DNA of 9,424 nt, taken from Marinilabiliales bacterium (GTDB taxonomy: Bacteria > Bacteroidota > Bacteroidia > Bacteroidales > F082). The translations under genes and the position numbers were made by a program. Location: contig PKSW01000326.1 of assembly GCA_002869465.1 (NCBI GenBank), positions 1-9,424 of the forward strand, in the 5' to 3' direction. The notes under the pieces were generated by a model. It made no database searches, was not told the DNA's origin, and saw nothing but the letters and a program-made list of their open reading frames with translations. This document shows positions 1 through 6,889 of the stretch, piece after piece. Within the stretch, counting starts at the first letter, position 1, and every line of letters begins with the position of its first letter.

Positions 1-503
1 ACATATTCTGTAGTTACAATAATGCCTTTCGCATCTTCAACCGCTTTTTTGATTAAATCCCATGAGCGATCATCCCATTTCCCCAGGTGTCTTGGTTCAA
101 TTCCCGTTCCGTGTAAAAAAAGCACATAAGGTTTATAGTTTTCCGATGCAATACGATATGTCGCAATGGCTGTAATATTGGCATGATGCCCGATCACAAT
201 ATCCACATCATCAATAATGTTGCTAAGTGCTTTTTCATAATCAGGTAAATAGGCCATCATTTCATCAAAATCCATACTGGCCACCTGTTTCTGTTCTTCC
301 CCTGCCGATGGCAAGTATTCATGCACAGGCATAATATCTGAATGCAATTTGATATCTATATTATGTGCACCCTGAACACCATCTCCAATTTCGGGATGCA
401 TAAAATAAACTTGGTGTCCCTGCTGCAATAAAAACCGGGTATGTTGTCTGGCCACTTCGCCACTGCCCCTGCCTTTATTTAACAATATGATGGCAATTCG
501 CAT
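1..503 (-). CDS. Glycosyltransferase, GT-B fold (GT4-like), N-terminal part; cut by window edge
   Basis: This is an open frame of 167 codons from an ATG at 501-503 to the left edge, with no stop, so only the N-terminal half is present. It begins MRIAIILLNKGRGSGEVARQ, the usual GT4 opening: a beta strand, a Gly-rich loop, then a helix. A second strand with QGHQVYFMHP follows. Around residues 107-137 a run DDVDIVIGHHAN is followed by a strand ending VLFLHGTG, matching the 'can hear of / call for help' HG motif at the end of GT4 acceptor domains. The family transfers a sugar from a nucleotide sugar to an acceptor such as a lipid, polysaccharide or protein; the C-terminal donor site is missing, so neither substrate can be named. 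The start codon shares one base with the stop of the upstream AGCS transporter (TAATG on the minus strand), so the two are probably cotranscribed and translationally coupled. Confident on fold class, not on substrate. Confidence 0.8.
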   Translation of the reverse strand, partial: MRIAIILLNKGRGSGEVARQHTRFLLQQGHQVYFMHPEIGDGVQGAHNIDIKLHSDIMPVHEYLPSAGEEQKQVASMDFDEMMAYLPDYEKALSNIIDDVDIVIGHHANITAIATYRIASENYKPYVLFLHGTGIEPRHLGKWDDRSWDLIKKAVEDAKGIIVTTEY

Positions 504-2155
504 TACTTGTATTTTTTTATTTCTCCTGTTTTAAGTTTCTTCCAGTAATCTTTCAGGTCTTTTCGAACTTCCGGCGCCAATATTAGGAGTCCTAAAATAT
601 TGGGGAAACCCATAGCAAGAATCATAGCATCAGAGAAATCGACAACAGCACCCAGGCTAGATGAGGCACCAATGACAATAAAAGTTAGGAATAATACAAA
701 ATAGGTGTATTTGGCTACCTGACGGTTTCCGAATAATCTTACGAACATTCCTCCAAACAGATAATCAAATCCTTTTAGGCCATAATACGACCAGGAGATC
801 ATGGTTGAAAAAGCAAACAGGAATATGGCAATCACCAGGATGTATGGAAAAAATGAAAACACCTTTTCAAAAGCATTTGAAGTCAGTTGGGCACCTTCCA
901 ATCCCAACGGATTTTCATATGTTCCCGTAAAAATTAACACCAGTGCAGTCATGGTACATATAACTACTGTATCTACAAACGGTTCCATTAATGCCACAAA
1001 CCCTTCAGTGATCGGTTTATCAGTTTTAACTGCCGAGTGCGCAATGGCTGCCGAGCCAACACCGGCTTCGTTTGAAAAAGCTGCCCGCTGGAACCCAACA
1101 ATCAACACTCCAACTATACCACCTTTGATAGCACCCGGATCAAAAGCGCCATTCCAGATCAAGCCGAATGCCTCACCTGTATGCTGGATATTCATAAAAA
1201 TGATGATGAGTGCTGTTGCAACATAAAGCACTGCCATAAAAGGCACAACTTTATCGGTCACCCTCGCAATACTTTTAATGCCTCCAATAATGACAATACC
1301 AACTAAAATAGCGAGTATGATCCCGAACCAGAATCCTTGACCTTCAATGCTTGGAACCACATATGCCAATTGGGAAAACGACTGGTTGGCCTGGAACATA
1401 TTTCCTCCGCCAAAGGAGCCGCCAATAACCAGTAAGGCGAAGAGCGCAGCCAGCACAGCGCCCAGCCATTTCATTTTTTTCTTTTTCAATCCATCACGCA
1501 AATAGTACATAGGTCCACCTGACACCACACCATTTATATCAATACGGCGGTATTTAACACCGAGGGTACATTCGGTAAACTTGGAAGACATGCCGAGCAA
1601 TCCTGCAACGATCATCCAGAAAGTAGCTCCAGGTCCGCCTATTGAAATGGCGATGGCCACCCCCGCAATATTTCCAAGACCTACTGTAGCGGAAAGCGCG
1701 GTAGTTAAAGCCTGGAAGTGTGACACTTCACCCGGATCATCAGGGTCGTCATATTTGCCCTGCACGAGTTGGATGGCATGCTTAAACCCCCTTATATTTA
1801 CGAACCGCATCACAATGGTAAACGTAATGGCGCCGAATATCAGCCAGAAAACAATCAGCGGCAATCGTGATTCTAAAGGATTTCCTTCGCTGTCTAATAT
1901 GGGCTGTCCGAATTCGTCATAAACAACCGGATCATAGATACCCATGGCTGTAAAAGGATCCCAAAATAATATGGAATTAATCACATCAACAGCAGGCCTG
2001 AAAGCCTGGTCTATTCTTTCACTTACTGTTAATTCCGACCTTTGAGTTTCCTGCTCAGCTTTATAAGCATTACTGCTGGCCCTTAAAGTATCTTGCGAAA
2101 AACTTGCATTATATATTAAGATTAAAATAATGATTAGAAAGGGTTTCTTCAACAT
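503..2155 (-). CDS. AGCS-family sodium:alanine/glycine symporter
   Basis: This is a complete 550-residue inner-membrane transporter of the alanine or glycine:cation symporter family (AgcS/DagA/AlsT group), which takes up small neutral amino acids with Na+. Family signatures are clear: NIRGFKHAIQLV at 120-131, GLGNIAGVAIAI followed by GGPGATFW at 159-180, and SNEAGVGSAAIAHSAVKTD at 361-379, followed by the conserved EPFVDT at 391-396. About ten further hydrophobic segments run to residue 528, and the C-terminus is Lys-rich and probably cytosolic. The protein is longer than the usual 450-480 residues. Residues 1-20 look like a cleavable signal peptide ending SFS|Q, and a polar stretch at 66-97 is inserted before the segment at 98-116. 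The ATG at 2155 is supported because it begins this signal-like segment. The gene is divergent from the helix-hairpin-helix gene and overlaps the downstream glycosyltransferase by one base. Substrate (Ala, Gly or another small amino acid) is inferred from family only. Confidence 0.95.
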   Translation of the reverse strand: MLKKPFLIIILILIYNASFSQDTLRASSNAYKAEQETQRSELTVSERIDQAFRPAVDVINSILFWDPFTAMGIYDPVVYDEFGQPILDSEGNPLESRLPLIVFWLIFGAITFTIVMRFVNIRGFKHAIQLVQGKYDDPDDPGEVSHFQALTTALSATVGLGNIAGVAIAISIGGPGATFWMIVAGLLGMSSKFTECTLGVKYRRIDINGVVSGGPMYYLRDGLKKKKMKWLGAVLAALFALLVIGGSFGGGNMFQANQSFSQLAYVVPSIEGQGFWFGIILAILVGIVIIGGIKSIARVTDKVVPFMAVLYVATALIIIFMNIQHTGEAFGLIWNGAFDPGAIKGGIVGVLIVGFQRAAFSNEAGVGSAAIAHSAVKTDKPITEGFVALMEPFVDTVVICTMTALVLIFTGTYENPLGLEGAQLTSNAFEKVFSFFPYILVIAIFLFAFSTMISWSYYGLKGFDYLFGGMFVRLFGNRQVAKYTYFVLFLTFIVIGASSSLGAVVDFSDAMILAMGFPNILGLLILAPEVRKDLKDYWKKLKTGEIKKYK

Positions 2156-2187
2156 GATATTTGCTATTTCTGAATGAAAATTAAAAA

Positions 2188-2224
2188 GGGCTGTAATTTA
2201 GCAAAAGAATTACAAACAGCACCC
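2188..2224. other. Imperfect inverted repeat in the divergent promoter region
   Basis: GTAATT (2193-2198) pairs perfectly with AATTAC (2208-2213) around a 9-base loop. The outer GGGCT and AGCACCC arms can pair further if bases on the right arm are bulged. It sits in the 148-base gap between the divergent AGCS and helix-hairpin-helix genes, about 33 bases from the AGCS start. That position would suit an operator or a 5'-leader hairpin of the symporter mRNA. It lacks a T-tract directly after either arm, so I do not call it a terminator. The function is unknown and chance is possible in AT-rich DNA. Confidence 0.3.
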
Positions 2225-2243
2225 GCCTTGTTAATTGTTTCAT

Positions 2244-2251
2244 TATTTTTG
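2244..2251 (+). promoter_or_regulatory. Candidate Bacteroidota -7 promoter element for the HhH gene
   Basis: TATTTTTG matches the Bacteroidota -7 consensus TAnnTTTG exactly and lies 52 bases before the ATG at 2304. No TTG or TTTG is seen at the expected -33 distance. In DNA this AT-rich such matches arise by chance, so this is a weak call. Confidence 0.3.
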
Positions 2252-2303
2252 TTTATAAGCTGATTTTATATCTGCATGCCTGTGGGATGAATGTAACTTG
2301 TAA

Positions 2304-3257
2304 ATGTTTAAAAAAATAAATAGCTGGATCAAATCTGTTTTTACACTCAATAAAAGTGAGCAGCGCGCTATATTGTTTACCTTGTTTCTTATTCTGATTG
2401 TAATTACGATCAACCTGACCCTGCCCTACCTGATAAGGAAAGGTAAAAATGATTATTCCACTTTTAGACAGGAAATTAAAAACTTCAGACAAGCACAGCA
2501 GATAATCTCTGATTCCATTCGAATTGAACAATTACAAAACCGCGGAGAACTAAACGAGGAACTGGCTGAACAGAAGCTAAATCCATTTCCCTTTAATCCA
2601 AACCAGTTACCGGAAGAAGCCTGGTTGCAACTCGGCTTATCTGAAAAACAGGTAAAAACCATAAAAAATTATGAGGCAAAAGGTGGGAAATTTAATAGAA
2701 AGGAAGATCTTAAAAAGATGTACAGCATTTCTGATGCCGAATACACGATACTGGAACCGTATATCAGAATCCCCACTCCATACAAATCAAAAATTTCACC
2801 CATAGAAAGCAATATTGAAGAAAAAAAACCAGTAACCAGGAAAATCAGATATATGAATATGGAGATCAATAGTGCAGATTCATCCGCTTTTGTAAATTCT
2901 TTAAAATTGCCACCATGGATTGCAAGCAGAATTATCAGTTACAGGGAGATACTGGGTGGATATTACAAAGCTAATCAGCTAAAGGAGGTGTATGGATTCG
3001 ATTCGACATATTTTACAAAAATCGAAAAATATTTGCTAGTGGATACTTCTTTAATCGTTCCAATTAATATCAACACTGCAGGGTTTAAAGAAATTTTAAG
3101 ACATCCTTACATTTCATTTGATATGACCAAAGAGATTGTAAACCATAGAAATAGCAGGGGTCTGTTCAAATCCACGCATCAATTGATGGAACTTGGCATA
3201 CTTTCTGAGTCGTCCTTTATTAAAGTAAAACCTTACCTGAGTGTGAAAAAAGATTGA
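2304..3257 (+). CDS. Membrane-anchored protein with three ComEA-like helix-hairpin-helix units
   Basis: A 317-residue protein with one hydrophobic segment near the N-terminus (about 23-44), a charged coiled-coil-like stretch (50-92) and three related helical units at about 92-154, 186-244 and 254-311. Each unit has the ComEA/HhH layout: a helix, a short turn, then a basic helix with a Tyr/His-Arg-like segment (KTIKNYEAKGGKF, ISYREILGGYY, VNHRNSRGLF), then a Leu/Met-rich stretch ending in Pro/Lys-Tyr-Leu (EPYI, EKYL, KPYL). The third unit starts ININTAG, the 'NINTA' signature of ComEA-type domains. HhH domains bind DNA without sequence specificity; ComEA itself is the DNA receptor for uptake. 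The Gly-h-Gly hairpin of strong DNA-binding HhH motifs is lost or changed in all three units, so DNA binding is not assured. Such anchored three-unit proteins are, from memory, common in Bacteroidota with no settled role. No partner gene lies beside it, and it is divergent from the AGCS symporter. The ATG start puts the hydrophobic segment in the usual position. Confidence 0.85.
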   Translation: MFKKINSWIKSVFTLNKSEQRAILFTLFLILIVITINLTLPYLIRKGKNDYSTFRQEIKNFRQAQQIISDSIRIEQLQNRGELNEELAEQKLNPFPFNPNQLPEEAWLQLGLSEKQVKTIKNYEAKGGKFNRKEDLKKMYSISDAEYTILEPYIRIPTPYKSKISPIESNIEEKKPVTRKIRYMNMEINSADSSAFVNSLKLPPWIASRIISYREILGGYYKANQLKEVYGFDSTYFTKIEKYLLVDTSLIVPININTAGFKEILRHPYISFDMTKEIVNHRNSRGLFKSTHQLMELGILSESSFIKVKPYLSVKKD

Positions 3258-3406
3258 GGAAAAAGACGAAAAACGAAAGGGTGAATGCAATAAAGAGCGA
3301 ATGCACGAACCATCCCCTTTGGGGAAAGTGAGGTAGCGTGAGCAAGGTTTCCGGCTAAAGGCTCCTTTCCAAATTTTCCTTATCATTGCCCATTAAAAAA
3401 ATTGAG
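3258..3406. other. Intergenic gap with a short palindrome; possible degenerate dispersed repeat
   Basis: No gene is apparent; the longest plausible plus-strand frame from an ATG here has about a dozen codons. The middle (about 3301-3370) is richer in G and C than the other gaps. It holds the palindrome TCCCCTTTGGGGA (3313-3325) and a tandem-like GGCTAAAGGCT (3353-3363). This makeup resembles the dispersed CCCC-TTT-GGGG intergenic repeats seen in many Bacteroidota genomes, but one copy in one window cannot show that. The palindrome is not followed by a T-tract, so it is a poor terminator. I see no exact TAnnTTTG element for the downstream transporter gene. Confidence 0.35.
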
Positions 3407-4834
3407 ATGAGTAAAATTTCCAGGGTTTTTAATAAATTTCCTAAAACATTTTGGGTGGCCAATACCATCGAACTATTTGAAAGATGGGCATGGTATGGTT
3501 TTTTTATGCTGTTTGCCAACTACCTGACGCGATCGTCCGATATGGGCGGACTTGAATTCTCTCAATCGCAAAAGGGTATGATCATGGGCATTGGAACCGG
3601 GATCTTATACTTTCTTCCTGTTATCACTGGCGCCATTGCGGATAAATTCGGATACAAAAAAGTGTTGGCCATAGCATTCACCATTTACACATCTGCCTTC
3701 ATATTACTCCCCTATTTCGACAGTTTTACTGGTGTATTCATCATGTATTTATACCTGGCGCTTGGTGCTGCATTATTTAAGCCTATTATTCAGGCAACGG
3801 TTGCCAAAACCACCGATGATGAAACAGCCTCCATTGGATTTGGTATTTTTTATATGATGGTCAACCTGGGCGCTTTCATTGGCCCAATGGTGACCCTGCT
3901 TTTTAAAGAAGCCTCATATAATATTGTGTTCAATATTTCGGCAGGTATCATTGCGCTCAATTTTATATTATTGCTGTTTTATAAAGAACCTGATAGGGTC
4001 AAATCACGCGAACCACTATCCACCACACTCATCCAGATATTTAAAAATATCGGATTGGTACTAACCGACCTGAAATTTGTTATTTTTCTGCTCATTGTGG
4101 CCGGTTTCTGGACCATGTATTTCCAACTATTCTTTACACTGCCTGTTTTTATAGAACAATGGGTTGACACTTCGAATATGTACTTATTTTTTCAAAAATA
4201 TGCGCCTTTCTTTGCTGAAAACTATGGTACAAACGGGCAGATGGAAGCCGAGTTTATTACCAATTTTGATGCCTTGTATATTATCATTTTCCAGGTGTTG
4301 GTTTCATCAATAGTTATGCGTTGGAAAGCATTGAGTTCCATGATCAGGGGCATTGTCATTAGCTCGATAGGCATGGCGCTCACCCTAATGACGCAAAACG
4401 TAATTTTCATTATGGTGGCCATGCTTATCTTTTCAATTGGCGAAATGATGGCTTCCCCGAAAATCAGCGAATATATTGGCCGCATAGCACCCGCCGACAA
4501 GAAAGCGCTATATATGGGTTATTCATTCATCCCCATGTTTCTTGGAAATGTTTTTGCGGGAATTATTTCAGGAAATGTATATCAAAGCATGTCTGATAAA
4601 CATTCACTCGTTCACAAAGAAATGGCACAAAGAGGGCTTCAGTTTTCAGAAAACCTGACTCAAAACGAATACTTCAATGCTGCTGCAGAAGCACTTAACA
4701 TGACTGAACGACAGCTGACTGATTTTTTATGGGATACTTACAATCCATCAAATATCTGGATAATTATTATGGCAATTGGACTTGTTGCTGCTTTCTTCTT
4801 ATGGATATACAATAATAGGTTAATTAAAACTTAA
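3407..4834 (+). CDS. POT/PTR-family (MFS) proton-coupled peptide transporter
   Basis: A 475-residue inner-membrane transporter with about 12-14 hydrophobic segments. Several features place it with proton-dependent oligopeptide transporters (POT/PTR2). The TM1 ExxER motif is present as ELFERWAWYG (22-31). GAIADKFGYKK (75-85) is the MFS loop 2-3 motif. A conserved TM4 lysine lies in LFKP (K125). FGIFYMMVNLGAFIGP (145-160) matches the PTR2 F-Y-x-x-x-N-x-G signature. E346 in IGEMMASP corresponds to the TM10 glutamate followed by Ser-Pro, and the stretch after it ends RIAP. In studied members these charged residues serve proton coupling and peptide binding, so di- or tripeptide uptake is plausible, though some POT members carry other solutes. 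I chose the ATG at 3407; the same frame also opens at a TTG at 3386, which adds seven residues without conserved content. The next gene, 118 bases on, is a secreted protein, and no strong terminator separates them. A dipeptidase gene further downstream would fit peptide use. Confidence 0.85.
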   Translation: MSKISRVFNKFPKTFWVANTIELFERWAWYGFFMLFANYLTRSSDMGGLEFSQSQKGMIMGIGTGILYFLPVITGAIADKFGYKKVLAIAFTIYTSAFILLPYFDSFTGVFIMYLYLALGAALFKPIIQATVAKTTDDETASIGFGIFYMMVNLGAFIGPMVTLLFKEASYNIVFNISAGIIALNFILLLFYKEPDRVKSREPLSTTLIQIFKNIGLVLTDLKFVIFLLIVAGFWTMYFQLFFTLPVFIEQWVDTSNMYLFFQKYAPFFAENYGTNGQMEAEFITNFDALYIIIFQVLVSSIVMRWKALSSMIRGIVISSIGMALTLMTQNVIFIMVAMLIFSIGEMMASPKISEYIGRIAPADKKALYMGYSFIPMFLGNVFAGIISGNVYQSMSDKHSLVHKEMAQRGLQFSENLTQNEYFNAAAEALNMTERQLTDFLWDTYNPSNIWIIIMAIGLVAAFFLWIYNNRLIKT

Positions 4835-4871
4835 TTCTTATTAAATAATAGTAAGCAAGTTATTTTTTTAT

Positions 4872-4879
4872 TAAGTTTG
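4872..4879 (+). promoter_or_regulatory. Candidate Bacteroidota -7 promoter element for the T9SS cargo gene
   Basis: TAAGTTTG is an exact match to TAnnTTTG, 73 bases before the ATG at 4953, in the gap after the transporter gene. No TTTG is seen about 26 bases upstream. A near match, TATGTTTA, lies closer at about 4928-4935. Transcription from within this gap is plausible; the exact element is not certain. Confidence 0.3.
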
Positions 4880-4952
4880 TTATCCTGTTTCCAACTGAAA
4901 TATAGTACCATCAAAATCTTATTCAATATATGTTTAACTAATAAAAAAAATC

Positions 4953-6821
4953 ATGAAAAAATTTACTTTATTAACATTAATCATTGCGTTTTCCGCTGCA
5001 TTATCGATGCAATCATTTGCACAAACCACACTATATGAAAGTGGTTTTGATGAAATGACGGCTGGAGAATATTTCGTTTTAAATGAAGGCTCAGGTTTCT
5101 GGACCACATGGTCCGACGAACCTGGAACTACTGAAGATGCTTTTGTTTCTGATGCCCAATCTTCAAGTCCGGATAATTCTGTTGAAGTAGTCGGAACTGT
5201 TACCGACCTGCTTTTCTTATGCGGAAATAAGACCTCAGGCAAGTATCAGATCGACTTTAAATATTATATTGTTGCTGGTAATGGCGGCTATTTTAACCTG
5301 CAGCACTTTGAGACACCAGGAACTGAATGGGCGGTAGAAGTTTATTTTGGCGCAGCCGAATCTGGCTATGCTACCATTGGAGGTACGGATTACGGGTTTG
5401 ATTTCAATGCTGACGAATGGTTCCAAATCTCAAATATTATTGACCTTGATAATGATTTAGCTCAATTATATATTGATGGAGTAATGGTTCATGAATGGCC
5501 ATTTCATTATCAGGCAAGCGGTACATCAGGTACTCTTCAATTAGGTGGGGTTAATCTTTATGCTGGTGCCATCACAGGAGAGTCACCACATTATTATTTT
5601 GACGATTTTACATTTATAGAGTTAGTTGCTGGCTCGGTTTCACCTATTATTGATGTGAATGATTCACCCATAATTGAAATACTTGAGGAAGGCGAGATTA
5701 CAATGTTGGAAAGAGAAATGGGTAACCTTGGTGAAGATGATTTAAATTATGAGATTGTTTCAACTTACGACCTGAATGATAAGTCATCAACTGGAGGAAC
5801 AAATTATAACTATAAAGATTACCCAGGTAAAAACCGTGAGGTTTATGCCAAACATAACCCCAACCCAACGATTCAGCCAAATGCTGAAAGAGAAGAAGTA
5901 TTAAGATATGACGACGGTGTTAACTCGGATGCTATTGGTAATGATGCAGATCAGATTTGGAGGGTAGCGGCCCGTTTCCCTTCAGAGTTGGTTCAACCAT
6001 TTATTGGCATGGAAATTTATCAAATGGAAGTTTATATTAACGACTTGTCGCTTTCGCACACTGCCCAGGTATATGGTATGGGATCATTTATTACACCCGG
6101 TCCTCAAATGGACGACCTTCTGTACGAGCAAGACTTTGAGCCGAATGCTGCAAGCTGGAACACCATAACATTTGATGAGCCAGTTATTATTGATGGACAG
6201 GATATCTGGGTAGGATATATGTTTGACAAACCAGGTGGTGTTTTTACTGCAGGTACAGATGCTGGGCCAGCTAACGCTAATGGTGATTGGCTTTCACACG
6301 GTACCAATCTTGGATGGTCGCATCTTGCTCCGGATTTAGATTACAATTGGAATATCGCTGCTTATTTACAAGGTGAATTAGCTCCTCAGTGGTTATATGT
6401 ATCCCCCGAAGAAGGAACCTTAATGCAAGATGAAACAGTTATGCTTGAGATTTCTTTAGATGCTGCAGAACTTACTGAATCAGGATATGTTGGAAAAATC
6501 AATATACGAAACAATGATCCTCTTAATGAACTGGTTACAATTCTTGTTCAGCTTGTAGTTATTGTTGATGTGAATGAAAATCCAACCAATGAGTACATTA
6601 TGGTATATCCTAATCCTACCACAGATTTGCTTCGTATTAGCAACAATAATGGTATGATAGATCATATTACATTAACAAATTCAGTTGGTCAAATTGTGGT
6701 AAACGAGGTTGTGAATGCACCTAATGTTAAAGTGGACATGAGCAATCTTCCTAAAGGCGTTTATTTTGCTACCATTGAAACAGCAAATGGAACAGCCACA
6801 CAAAAAGTTATTGTTGAGTAG
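4953..6821 (+). CDS. Secreted multidomain protein with type IX secretion (type A) sorting tail
   Basis: A 622-residue exported protein. Residues 1-23 are a signal peptide (MKK, hydrophobic core, SFA|Q); a mature N-terminal Gln is common in Bacteroidota exports. Residues 26-225 look like a beta-sandwich of the LamG/concanavalin type, with aromatic and Asp-rich strands ending YYFDDFTFIEL. Residues 238-270 end DLNYEI and resemble the first half of an Ig/BACON-like domain. Its apparent second half, WLYVSPEEGTL to NNDPLNELVTILVQLVV, is at 480-536. Between them, 314-472 forms a separate unit starting VLRYDDGVNSDAIG and containing IWVGYMFD, a pattern I associate with Bacteroidota surface proteins. 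Residues 550-622 are the T9SS tail: VYPNPTTDLLRI, then a GxxV strand, LPKGVYF and a final KVIVE. The family role of the tail is export across the outer membrane and usually anchoring to the surface. No catalytic motif is visible, so binding or adhesion is only a guess. A strong terminator follows. Confidence 0.9.
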   Translation: MKKFTLLTLIIAFSAALSMQSFAQTTLYESGFDEMTAGEYFVLNEGSGFWTTWSDEPGTTEDAFVSDAQSSSPDNSVEVVGTVTDLLFLCGNKTSGKYQIDFKYYIVAGNGGYFNLQHFETPGTEWAVEVYFGAAESGYATIGGTDYGFDFNADEWFQISNIIDLDNDLAQLYIDGVMVHEWPFHYQASGTSGTLQLGGVNLYAGAITGESPHYYFDDFTFIELVAGSVSPIIDVNDSPIIEILEEGEITMLEREMGNLGEDDLNYEIVSTYDLNDKSSTGGTNYNYKDYPGKNREVYAKHNPNPTIQPNAEREEVLRYDDGVNSDAIGNDADQIWRVAARFPSELVQPFIGMEIYQMEVYINDLSLSHTAQVYGMGSFITPGPQMDDLLYEQDFEPNAASWNTITFDEPVIIDGQDIWVGYMFDKPGGVFTAGTDAGPANANGDWLSHGTNLGWSHLAPDLDYNWNIAAYLQGELAPQWLYVSPEEGTLMQDETVMLEISLDAAELTESGYVGKINIRNNDPLNELVTILVQLVVIVDVNENPTNEYIMVYPNPTTDLLRISNNNGMIDHITLTNSVGQIVVNEVVNAPNVKVDMSNLPKGVYFATIETANGTATQKVIVE

Positions 6822-6845
6822 TAACTCAAAAGAATTATCTATAAG

Positions 6846-6880
6846 AAGTCGTCCTTATCAGGGCGACTTTTTTTTATTTT
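6846..6880 (+). terminator. Rho-independent terminator of the T9SS cargo gene
   Basis: A 9-base-pair stem, AAGTCGTCC (6846-6854) with GGGCGACTT (6861-6869), has a single G-T wobble and a 6-base loop. It runs straight into eight T bases (6868-6875) and a further T-rich stretch. It lies 24 bases after the stop at 6821 and ends only about 10 bases before the next gene's ATG. Confidence 0.9.
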
Positions 6881-6889
6881 CGCAACATT

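Noticed and set aside
801..1922. Plus-strand open frames at 801-1226 and 1581-1922.
   Set aside because: They lie wholly within the AGCS gene on the opposite strand, which has unmistakable family motifs; their translations show no recognisable domain.
3313..3325. TCCCC-TTT-GGGGA palindrome as a terminator for the HhH gene.
   Set aside because: The loop is only three bases, no T-tract follows on either strand, and it lies over 50 bases past the stop.
3114..3386. Minus-strand open frame across the end of the HhH gene and the following gap.
   Set aside because: It overlaps the conserved third HhH unit, and its other part is the palindrome-containing gap; the translation shows no domain and has no sensible start context.
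3386..3406. In-frame TTG at 3386 as the start of the peptide transporter.
   Set aside because: An ATG lies seven codons later at 3407, the extra residues have no family match, and no ribosome-binding signal favours the TTG.
4835..4870. AT-rich dyad TTATTAAATAA and T-run after the peptide transporter as a terminator.
   Set aside because: The stem is short and entirely A-T, far weaker than the two clear terminators in this window.
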